DNA of 52,035 nucleotides from IMG/VR virus record IMGVR_UViG_3300015371_000054, positions 1-52,035 of that record; one strand, given 5' to 3'. The stretch is from a virus. Under the pieces are notes generated by a model. That model was given only the letters and a program-made list of their open reading frames with translations. It searched no databases and had not been told where the DNA came from. Below are positions 8,501 to 14,733 of this stretch, piece by piece; position 1 is the stretch's first letter, and each line of letters begins with the position of its first letter. Both the position numbers and the translations under genes were made by a program.

Positions 8501-8944
8501 ACCAGAGATGGTGTTGCCGGACTCATCGAACGCCAGGATGAGCGAGTCCGACTGACTTGACGTGATCGCCAGAGAGTGCGTTGTACCGCTACCGCTACCC
8601 GTCGTCAGGTTCTGGTATGGCGTTCCTGTCTGGAGTGTGTTGTTCGTGACGACAGCGCAGACGATGATGTCGCCCGCCGAGCTGCCGTTGATAGCAAGCG
8701 TGTTCGACCCGGATGCTGGACCCTGAAGGAACCAGAGCCCATCTTGGTTGCTGTTGTACGTACGGTCGATAGCGGTAAGCGACACACCGTTGTAGGTGAC
8801 CGTCGCACTGGATGTCCCGAAAGAGCCGACCCAGACCCAGAGGCAGCGAGAAGGACCCGTACCAGCGTCAAACGAGAACGAGACGTTGCCGTCTGCGTCG
8901 CCGGCAAAGGTTGAGCCGTTCGCTATCTCAAAGCCGACGGCCAT
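5549..8944 (-). CDS. Large tail fibre protein with tandem 20-residue repeats
   Basis: A 1131-residue virion protein. The first ~680 residues look like several related beta-rich domains, each Gly/Ser/Thr-rich with a conserved closing such as WFIAGLEVLPAP or WQGVAFEIRAAG, probably adhesin or carbohydrate-binding modules. After a Pro-rich linker (about 655-680) comes an array of about 20 copies of a 20-residue motif (residues ~684-1083). A 48-residue tail follows. It sits among tail and lysis genes. A host-surface binding role is inferred from layout. Confidence 0.75.
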   Translation of the reverse strand: MAVGFEIANGSTFAGDADGNVSFSFDAGTGPSRCLWVWVGSFGTSSATVTYNGVSLTAIDRTYNSNQDGLWFLQGPASGSNTLAINGSSAGDIIVCAVVTNNTLQTGTPYQNLTTGSGSGTTHSLAITSSQSDSLILAFDESGNTISGPNQTSATIQNLNGSSGIGNGAAQYATGNGSSVTCSWASNGDLWFIAGLEVLPAPAMDMVEIEHGYDNTDQASSYTTGTVTVTQPDALLEMAIWTYGTTTAPNPTPVGIGTWVAQTSQVDGVTAMFTFKCQLSGTPSPATITINVDAAALGCARSIVQIKGHDVAAPIVQAVVGGGPGDISAVTNASIGLAAAGGANNRALSFWMHRAQEVTTPATSWTELADDNDTTPSRGHETQWRSDAFDTSPAASWATSSRWQGVAFEIRAAGIAAVPDAPIQFVAIGARSAGGTTTVAPSYPSGVAAEVLAVAGRSEKPETATCLDEPGWMPLADRTGGTGTTGIDVGLTRAHCDVRELLGTESGSVTFDQGNSPNSVNGWIALYSKDPSYEWRYIATSGDDNTHGTGRSATGSAIDFLPGDMLIAICSSDTDTNTAYTSPALTASGITFGTTNQRLGAGGVTTGNDTGGMHYDAIVVSGSGTVAPTLTLSGGPSACGAVLFIRLRQVKPSPEPPLFPPYWPGGIIAPQYLESPAPAGGGGNDVNVTGHLALAAPPFSTTTHDATVVGHEPQAVSARSTVTGDRTPVVGHEPVAVFARSAVSHDTSIAGNMPVGVLPFGTFSHDVSVAGHTPVAVTPYGVVTTVNDVNVVGIAFPGVLPFATISHDAVVAGHVPVGVLPYATVSHDAIVVGHEPVGVTPYATISHDISIAEVVPVAIVAYAPISHDIPLTEVVPVGVVPYGPIIHNVNSATAVYPGVVPFSTVTHDATVTGQVPVAVTPYATISHDALVSSIVPIAVATYSSDPSTDKNVPGILFLGIIPFAPVSRDSSVVGHMAGAVLPYSTVSHDTSVAGKMFGGVLPYSQISHDIPVSEVVPVGLGARATVSHEAVVVGMVPSGLFVASTVSTSRTVQGFVPLGIEPHAPVSSLRNVVGLTVVAITLMHEEPPSHLPVIRTGTGLVVRSWTVGIIQDQTTGPGNVGTRGTNRSATR
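5696..6895 (-). repeat. Degenerate ~60-bp coding tandem repeat (about 20 units)
   Basis: Within the large fibre gene a ~60-bp unit repeats about 20 times. The protein unit approximates HD-x2-V-x-G-x2-PV-x-V-x-PY-x-x-S, for example SHDAVVAGHVPVGVLPYATV. Copies differ at most positions, so the array is old or under diversifying selection, not a recent slippage product. Regular spacing suggests a stacked beta-solenoid or fibre shaft. Confidence 0.85.
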
Positions 8945-8948
8945 GAGA

Positions 8949-9476
8949 CTAGTTCAGGCGCTCTGCCATGAAGTCCCAGCACGTGATTGTGTTCGACGCG
9001 CTAGCGGCCGACCACGTTGCTGCGATGATGGCGTCCTTCGCTGTCGTGTTGTCGACGGTTACTGTCGCCAGCGCTGTAGCCGGAACGGGCAACGAGGTCC
9101 AGGCAGACACGGACGTACCGAGCCACCAGAACCCTTGCGATGCCGCTGTGCCCGAAGAGCCGATGGTGTAGAACACGGTGTTCAGCTCGATGCGCCATGG
9201 CACGTTCGAGACACCCGAACCCGTTGCGGTGGCTGCTGTCGCTGCGAGCACCGTTGCCGTCGTACCGTAGCAGATCGACAACGTGATGTTCGGCGTGCCT
9301 GTCGTTGACAGCAGACCCCACGCAGTGAAGCGCCACCGCTGACCCTTGTTCTTGACGGCCGGGATGCTGGGGTTGACACCCATCCCGATGTCCGTGATGG
9401 ACGTGAAGTTGTTCTTCGCCGATGCTGCCGCATCGTAGTATGGCGGCAGCAGATCGACGAACGGTTGGGTAGCCAT
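8949..9476 (-). CDS. Putative minor tail / virion protein
   Basis: A 175-residue protein, Thr/Ala/Gly/Ser-rich with a beta-sandwich look (RWRFTAWGLLSTTGTPNITLS, then FWWLGTSVSAW). Proteins of this type form head or tail decoration or fibre knobs in actinophages. It is packed between the fibre gene and a small hypothetical gene, overlapping the latter by one base. No enzyme motif is seen. Confidence 0.55.
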   Translation of the reverse strand: MATQPFVDLLPPYYDAAASAKNNFTSITDIGMGVNPSIPAVKNKGQRWRFTAWGLLSTTGTPNITLSICYGTTATVLAATAATATGSGVSNVPWRIELNTVFYTIGSSGTAASQGFWWLGTSVSAWTSLPVPATALATVTVDNTTAKDAIIAATWSAASASNTITCWDFMAERLN

Positions 9477-9721
9477 CAGGCCTCAGTGAACTTGGTCTTG
9501 CACGTGGCCCCCTTGTACTTGGACTCCACGAAGTCGGCCGCCTCCTTCTCGGTCCGGAAGACGGAGTCGTTGACGCGCGTCTCCACGCCGTCGACGAGTT
9601 CGACCTTCCCGTCCCGACTCCAGTAGTCGACCAGGTCGTCGTTGTCATCCCAGACGTGCCAGACGAAACGTCCGGACGTCTGCTCATGGACCTCGTACTT
9701 GTACTTCTCGCTCTTGGCCAT
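9476..9721 (-). CDS. Small hypothetical protein
   Basis: An 81-residue, charged protein rich in Lys, Glu and aromatic residues (KYKYEVHEQ, FVWHVWDDNDD). It has no signal peptide and no membrane segment. It lies within the tail-fibre cluster; the function is unknown. Confidence 0.6.
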   Translation of the reverse strand: MAKSEKYKYEVHEQTSGRFVWHVWDDNDDLVDYWSRDGKVELVDGVETRVNDSVFRTEKEAADFVESKYKGATCKTKFTEA

Positions 9722-9729
9722 CGTTCCTC

Positions 9730-10326
9730 TCAGACGAAGTTGGCGTCAACGTCCAGCGCGCCGGTCGAGAAGACCAGGTTGCCTGCGGACGCGAACGTGT
9801 TGGGGACGGTCTTGAAGAAGGCGACTTCGCCGAGGGCCGTGATGTCCACGGCTGCGCCGCCCTGGGAGGTCGACACCTTGAAGGCGTCGGTCGTGAGGCC
9901 GGACGAGATGACCCAGTAGAGGGTCGTCGCACTCAGGCCGGTCGGCAGGGACTCACCTGCGACGGTCGTGAAGAAGACCCTGTCGTCCGCGATCAGTCCG
10001 TGACCGTCCGACTGGATCAGATCCGTCGCTATGGCATCGACCGAGCCGACACCTCGGAGGGTGGACCCGATCTGGAGCGTCGCCTCCTCGTTGCCTGACG
10101 TCGACGCCGAGCGGATGGAACCGACCACGGCGGTCCCTGCTGCGGGGATGGGAACGGACAGCTGTGCGTTGTTGTCACGGACACCCGCCGAAGCGGAGGT
10201 CCACGTCACGGCGACTCGCGACGTGGCCACCTCCGTTCCGGACAAGTCGCTGTTCGCCGTGACATGCGTGAAGTTCGTCAGACCGTTGGTCAGGACGTCG
10301 TTCTTGCCTGTCGTCGTGAGCGGCAT
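9730..10326 (-). CDS. Putative tail fibre / minor tail protein
   Basis: A 198-residue protein of mostly beta character, rich in Thr, Ser and Val. The segment LSATTLYWVIS...DAFKVSTSQGG resembles a repeated module of phage fibre proteins that follow a GLSATTTYYV pattern. It overlaps the holin candidate by one base (TGATG). It is likely a structural or receptor-binding part. Confidence 0.55.
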   Translation of the reverse strand: MPLTTTGKNDVLTNGLTNFTHVTANSDLSGTEVATSRVAVTWTSASAGVRDNNAQLSVPIPAAGTAVVGSIRSASTSGNEEATLQIGSTLRGVGSVDAIATDLIQSDGHGLIADDRVFFTTVAGESLPTGLSATTLYWVISSGLTTDAFKVSTSQGGAAVDITALGEVAFFKTVPNTFASAGNLVFSTGALDVDANFV

Positions 10327-10520
10327 CAGGCCCCCTTGGGCGTGTTGCGGGCCTTGTAGACCCCGTAGACGGTGATGACGGCCGACACGATGGCCGTGAT
10401 GATCAGGTTGCGCTCGTCGCCGGTGATCTCACCGTCCGAGTTCGCGGTCTGGATGACGGTGAGTACGGCAGCCACGCCGGTGACGATGGCTGCGACGACC
10501 GCCTTCAGGTACTGGCTCAT
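10326..10520 (-). CDS. Putative holin (two membrane segments)
   Basis: A 64-residue protein starting at MSQYLK. Two hydrophobic helices (about 5-22 and 37-55) are separated by a short acidic turn NSDGEITGDE, and the C-terminus is basic (YKARNTPKG). This matches small actinophage holins. It lies downstream of two endolysin genes and two other membrane proteins. Holins make holes in the cytoplasmic membrane to time lysis. An in-frame upstream start is ignored because this ATG has a GGAGCACC ribosome site. Confidence 0.7.
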   Translation of the reverse strand: MSQYLKAVVAAIVTGVAAVLTVIQTANSDGEITGDERNLIITAIVSAVITVYGVYKARNTPKGA

Positions 10521-10534
10521 GGTGCTCCTTGTTG

Positions 10535-10915
10535 TCAGGGGGACGAGCACTTGCGCTCGTCCAGTTGCTCGGCTGCGATGTTCTTGAGTAAGGCCACCGC
10601 ATCCAAGACGCCTTGGGCTCGACCGTTAGCCGAGTAGCGGGTCTCTAGGAAGTCGTATGTTTGATCGAAGGTTCTGACCGTGCTGTGAATCACGTCCTTG
10701 CAAACCTTGATACGTTCGTGGACGATTCGGTCCGCCTGGATCTTGAAGCCGGATACGACGATGATGATGCCCACCACGATGATGCCGAAGAACACCCAAA
10801 GGGTCCTTCGCATACGGCGCAGAGCCGCTATAAGCTCTGCAGCAGCCTCACTGCTACTACCGTCGTGATCACCGCTAAGGTGTATGTTGTCGCTACTGGG
10901 TACCGTCGGATCCAT
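10535..10915 (-). CDS. Membrane protein in lysis cluster
   Basis: A 126-residue protein with a basic stretch (ALRRMRRTLW) followed by one strong membrane segment at about 40-56 (WVFFGIIVVGIIIVVSGF). A helical tail of about 65 residues carries two cysteines. This N-in, C-out or C-in layout could be a second holin or a spanin-like lysis helper. It overlaps the upstream membrane protein gene by 23 bases. Confidence 0.6.
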   Translation of the reverse strand: MDPTVPSSDNIHLSGDHDGSSSEAAAELIAALRRMRRTLWVFFGIIVVGIIIVVSGFKIQADRIVHERIKVCKDVIHSTVRTFDQTYDFLETRYSANGRAQGVLDAVALLKNIAAEQLDERKCSSP

Positions 10916-11159
10916 CTTCCGATCCCTCCTCTTCCTTGACGGCCTCCTTCGCTACTTTGGTTGCTCCGCGTATGATCTTGTCGAGCCTGACCAACGAAGG
11001 CAGACCAAGCATCAAGAGGTACGCGCCCACTGCTTCGACTCGTATCTGGCCGTTGCCTCCATTGCGCAGTGCTTCGTACGCTAGGAGGCAACCACCAAGC
11101 AGCGTGATGAAGACGTCTCGGATCAGAGCCCATACTCGCCTCGCCGTCTCCACACTCAT
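10893..11159 (-). CDS. Small membrane protein, holin candidate
   Basis: An 88-residue protein with two hydrophobic helices (about 8-27 and 42-57) and an acidic C-terminus (KEEEGSEDGSDG). It lies directly after the GH25 endolysin gene, the usual place for holins. The three adjacent membrane proteins may act as holin, antiholin and helper; which is which cannot be told from sequence. Confidence 0.6.
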   Translation of the reverse strand: MSVETARRVWALIRDVFITLLGGCLLAYEALRNGGNGQIRVEAVGAYLLMLGLPSLVRLDKIIRGATKVAKEAVKEEEGSEDGSDGTQ

Positions 11160-11175
11160 CCATATGCCCTGTCCG

Positions 11176-12087
11176 CTAACGCGGTCGAGGTCCGGCTAGG
11201 AAGTCGATGACTCTCCACGTCGCCGCGTCGACCACTCCTGTTATGAGCAACCCGAAGAACCTCTGGATCATCTGACAAGCCTGGACCGCGTAGATCTCGT
11301 ACACGAACCAGGGCGAGCCGTAGGTGTTCTGGCCAGCCTCGATGACAGCGACCAGCTTGAAGTACTCGATGAACGGACGATCAGCCTGATCAACCGCGTA
11401 GCCGTCACCGAACTTGAGCTCCGGCTTGTTCGGCGTCTTGGGGTAGTCGCCGTACTGGTGCTGCAGAGGAGCCCAGTTCGAGGGGGGCGGAGGAGGCGGA
11501 GGGTTGACCGCGCACACCTGATCGAACTTCCCTGGGTTGTCCACACGATCCAGATCGACACTGCCGTGGATACCCGGAAGAAGTCCACTCGAGGTGAACT
11601 GCCACGCATCCCAGGGGATGCCTGCAGCGTGGGTGTTCCTCGCCTTCTCCTCCGTGGAGTACGCGGCGAAGATACGTGCACGCGATGGAGTGTTCAGCAA
11701 CGGATCCCGCCACATCTTTCCACCGTCAACGTAGCCCCCTGTATAGATCGCCACAGGCCGCTGTGTCTTCTGCTCGACGTGGTCACACCAGGCCTTCGCA
11801 TCGGGAACGGTGAGGCCGCCCTCAGCGTCGAGCATGCAGCCCTCACCTGGTGCGAGGGTGCCGACGATGTTCAGGAAACGATCAGCTTGCGCGACAGGGT
11901 TGCCCGGATCGAGGTAGTGGTAGAACAGACGGTGGCGTGCCCACGAGAACCCGATCCGGTTCGCATCGAAGTACACGTCCTTGCTTTGGTGGAGCACCCG
12001 CATGCCCACCCACGTGACACCGGCCCCTTGGACCTGGCCGAAGTTGATTGCTCCCTGGTAGGAGCTGACGTCGATTCCGGAAGTCAT
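11176..12087 (-). CDS. Endolysin: GH25 muramidase with C-terminal domain
   Basis: A 303-residue peptidoglycan hydrolase. The N-terminal ~190 residues match glycoside hydrolase family 25: GIDVSSYQG with the first Asp (D5), CMLDAEGG with Asp and Glu, and IPWDAWQFTSSG near the end. A Pro-rich linker (PPPPPPS) leads to a ~90-residue C-terminal domain starting YGDYPKTPNKPELKFG, which also ends the neighbouring M15 peptidase. The start at 12087 was chosen because GGGAGGA lies just upstream, inside the end of the previous gene, and the family begins here. Confidence 0.88.
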   Translation of the reverse strand: MTSGIDVSSYQGAINFGQVQGAGVTWVGMRVLHQSKDVYFDANRIGFSWARHRLFYHYLDPGNPVAQADRFLNIVGTLAPGEGCMLDAEGGLTVPDAKAWCDHVEQKTQRPVAIYTGGYVDGGKMWRDPLLNTPSRARIFAAYSTEEKARNTHAAGIPWDAWQFTSSGLLPGIHGSVDLDRVDNPGKFDQVCAVNPPPPPPPSNWAPLQHQYGDYPKTPNKPELKFGDGYAVDQADRPFIEYFKLVAVIEAGQNTYGSPWFVYEIYAVQACQMIQRFFGLLITGVVDAATWRVIDFLAGPRPR

Positions 12088-12088
12088 C

Positions 12089-13045
12089 TCAGTTCCTCCC
12101 GAAGTTGGTCGCGAGACCATCAGTGATGGCCCAGGTGCGCGGACCGACGATTCCTCTGTACGCCTCTGCACCCCAGGCGACGTCCTTGATCTGCGGATCG
12201 AAGAACGCCCTCACGTTGCGCGTGGCGTCGATCGAGGACTGCGTGCACACGATGAACGGGTCGTGCACGATCTGATGCGCCTTGAACACCATGACGTGGT
12301 TCAGGTAGGTGCAGAGCGGCTGCAGCGGCTGGGTCCCCGACGTGTAGCCTGAACCGAGCTGGAGCTCCGACTTGTTCGCGTTGACGGGGAACAGACCCCA
12401 CTTGTCGTGCCACGGATCGTACACGACGCCGGGCTGCGGTGGCAGAACCGGAGGTCCAGGCTCGAAGCCGGTGATCTTGAGCTCGACCGAACGCCCGTCG
12501 CCGAACATCGCCTGGGTCGTCTCGATATGGGTCCAGGTTCCGCCCTGAGAGCCGATCGAAGCCGACACCCAGCCTTGGCCCGGCTTCCACATCCGCTGCA
12601 AGATGTAGTCGTGGATGGTGTTGATGCCGAGCGCGATGTAGTTCCGGATGCAGAAGTCCCAGAACTGCTCGGTGATCGTACGGCTGGGAAGATGGATGTC
12701 GAACGCGGCACCCCAGGCGTGGCTGGACCACGTGCTAGAGCCCGCAACGACACGACGGTTGTAGCAGCCATAGCTCGTCGTTCCGGGGTACGTCCGCTGC
12801 GCGTAGTTGAACAGCGCCTGGAGGTTCGACGAGCAGGAACCCGTCAGAGGTGGGATGCCGAGGCTCGACCAATGGAAGTAGGTCGGCGCTGCGCTGACTG
12901 CCAAGGCCGACAGCGCTCCCTGGACGACGAAGTCCAGAGAGTGGATGGTCTCCATGTCCTCCGCGAAGACGGCCTGGCTGAGCTCGACATCGAGTGGCTC
13001 ACCTGCACATCCTAGATGGAGGTCTTCATCAACCATTGTACTCAT
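12089..13045 (-). CDS. Endolysin: M15-type (D-Ala-D-Ala) peptidase with C-terminal domain
   Basis: A 318-residue protein. The core has STWSSHAWGAAFDIH, the SxHxxGxAxD zinc motif of M15 peptidases, and WTHIE supplying the last histidine. Such enzymes cut peptide stems of peptidoglycan. The C-terminal ~100 residues (KWGLFPVNANKSELQLG to the end) resemble the C-terminal domain of the GH25 lysin. An AAGGAG ribosome site precedes the ATG. The enzyme could act in lysis or, being next to tail genes, in entry. Confidence 0.83.
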   Translation of the reverse strand: MSTMVDEDLHLGCAGEPLDVELSQAVFAEDMETIHSLDFVVQGALSALAVSAAPTYFHWSSLGIPPLTGSCSSNLQALFNYAQRTYPGTTSYGCYNRRVVAGSSTWSSHAWGAAFDIHLPSRTITEQFWDFCIRNYIALGINTIHDYILQRMWKPGQGWVSASIGSQGGTWTHIETTQAMFGDGRSVELKITGFEPGPPVLPPQPGVVYDPWHDKWGLFPVNANKSELQLGSGYTSGTQPLQPLCTYLNHVMVFKAHQIVHDPFIVCTQSSIDATRNVRAFFDPQIKDVAWGAEAYRGIVGPRTWAITDGLATNFGRN

Positions 13046-13057
13046 GGGGTGTACTCC

Positions 13058-13630
13058 TTATTCTGGTAGTGTGCTGAAGATGGTTCCGTCAAGCGAGTAC
13101 CAAGCATTACTGCCCACTACTGGAGTGACGTTGCCGGTGTTATTGATATTGACGTACCCGAAGGCGGAGTTGGAAGCAACGGGCCCGTTGAACCCGTTCC
13201 CGATCACAGGACGGAAACCTACAGGGAGAGTGAACATGGACGCGTTGATGGTACCGTTCTTAGCAACACCACGCAGCTGAACATCACCGTTCACGTAGCC
13301 TCTGTACTGCGGAGGAGGTGCACCTGGGTCAAATCGAACCCAGCTGTTCGTCAGAGTTGGAGTGATCCAAGGAGTGACTGGACTACCCCAAGCGACCATT
13401 GTGTTGCCGAGGCGATAGACCCAAACCTCTTCTCCGACTCGTGCAGCACACCCTGCACCCTGACGAATGCGCGCCAACTGTGCAGCGCTTCCGTGCAAGG
13501 CGATGGTCAGGGTGAACGGTGTCGTAGTCTCAACTGCAGTGACGTAGCCCCTGCGCCAGTGAGGTACGTCATTCTGATCATCAGGCGCGATCATGCCAGC
13601 AAGTTCGTTGATGATGGTGATGTCTTGCAT
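13058..13630 (-). CDS. Minor tail protein (baseplate / spike type)
   Basis: A 190-residue protein. The first half has an OB-like pattern (RRGYVTAVETTTPFTLTI, EEVWVYRLGNTMVAWG) typical of small tail-hub or spike proteins. The second half (SWVRFDPGAPPPQYRGYVNGDVQLRG...SLDGTIFSTLP) resembles short trimeric fibre or receptor-binding C-termini of actinophages. It follows the hub-like gene with a one-base overlap. Confidence 0.65.
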   Translation of the reverse strand: MQDITIINELAGMIAPDDQNDVPHWRRGYVTAVETTTPFTLTIALHGSAAQLARIRQGAGCAARVGEEVWVYRLGNTMVAWGSPVTPWITPTLTNSWVRFDPGAPPPQYRGYVNGDVQLRGVAKNGTINASMFTLPVGFRPVIGNGFNGPVASNSAFGYVNINNTGNVTPVVGSNAWYSLDGTIFSTLPE

Positions 13631-14733
13631 TAGGTCTGCACCCTTCGGCGCCGGCTCGAGATGTTCATCGATCGATCGTGCACCAACGGAATACTGATTC
13701 TGTCAACAACGTACTTGGCGTTGATCTTGGAGTTGGCTCTCTCCACGATGATGACGTCACCAATCTCGAAGCACGGATGCGACGTAGCCTGGATGTTGAC
13801 GAACTCGGCCAGACCGGTGTTCTTCCGCAAGTACGATTCCGCCAACAGATTGGCCTGCTCGGTCGAAGTCAGACTGCTTTCAGTTATGACATACGGGCGA
13901 TCCGACACCGTGACAGATACGGGGTACGACGCTTCGTAGTCGATGGCTTCCCCTCGAATGGCTGCATCACCGTTCGGGCCGGTCGAGAGCACGATCACGT
14001 GATTGAACGTCGCCTGCCTATTGACACGCTTCTGTGCCGAGTACATTGTGCAGTCGACACCCTCACGGAAGGTCCAACAGGGAGTGACTGAGTCGAACTG
14101 CGGTACCGTCTGCACGACAACGGCACCTTCCGGATTGAAGAACATCTCCATCCCGACAGCTTCGAGCATGTTGGCCGCCTTGCCCCAAGGATCGTCTCCG
14201 GCCTGGAAGTGTGCTGTCGTTGTCGTCGTCGTAGAGATGCTACGCACGTCGGTCTGGAACCCTACGGTCGACGACTGCAGAAGGTACATGGCGATGTCAA
14301 AGTGACTGAAGCCGTCGAACGCCAAGTCATTGGCCAGAACGTGCTCTGAGATCAACTGCGCCTGATCACGCAACGTCAAGGCGATCGTCACGTTTGGACC
14401 CGAGTCCGTCATGATGTTGTCATAGATGATGAACGTACCCAGCGTGATGAGTTCCTCCGTACCATCTGGGTACACAATCCCCTGCTTGATCCGTACACGC
14501 GTATCGGCGCGATTCAAGATGTCGAATGCCGTGTCCGGAACAAGTTCACCCGTTTCATCGATCACTGTCAAGGTCGCTTGCCGACGAACATCCACGTCAT
14601 CGATCGTGAGCTCGCCCTCAGTTGGCGTAAGTGTGTGCGTCACATTGCCTCGACTGTTGAGCAGCTCACAAACAGTCCGCTGGACATGACTCTGCGGGAT
14701 GGCTGCGTCGAACCTAGGTGACCGAGGGTACAT
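13630..14733 (-). CDS. Tail-associated hub protein, DUF5047-like
   Basis: A 367-residue protein starting MYPRSPRFDAAIPQSH, the usual opening of DUF5047 actinophage tail proteins. GELTIDDVDVRRQATLTV and the ending with a long beta-rich segment fit a baseplate hub. Start 14733 was preferred to 14763 for this reason; it overlaps the upstream tail gene by 20 bases. It lies directly after the distal tail-like protein, where hub proteins normally lie. Confidence 0.7.
   Translation of the reverse strand: MYPRSPRFDAAIPQSHVQRTVCELLNSRGNVTHTLTPTEGELTIDDVDVRRQATLTVIDETGELVPDTAFDILNRADTRVRIKQGIVYPDGTEELITLGTFIIYDNIMTDSGPNVTIALTLRDQAQLISEHVLANDLAFDGFSHFDIAMYLLQSSTVGFQTDVRSISTTTTTTAHFQAGDDPWGKAANMLEAVGMEMFFNPEGAVVVQTVPQFDSVTPCWTFREGVDCTMYSAQKRVNRQATFNHVIVLSTGPNGDAAIRGEAIDYEASYPVSVTVSDRPYVITESSLTSTEQANLLAESYLRKNTGLAEFVNIQATSHPCFEIGDVIIVERANSKINAKYVVDRISIPLVHDRSMNISSRRRRVQT

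Noticed and set aside
5703-8914. Several plus-strand frames opposite the tail fibre gene
   Set aside because: They mirror the repeat array on the coding strand, have no ribosome sites and would be antisense to a clear structural gene.
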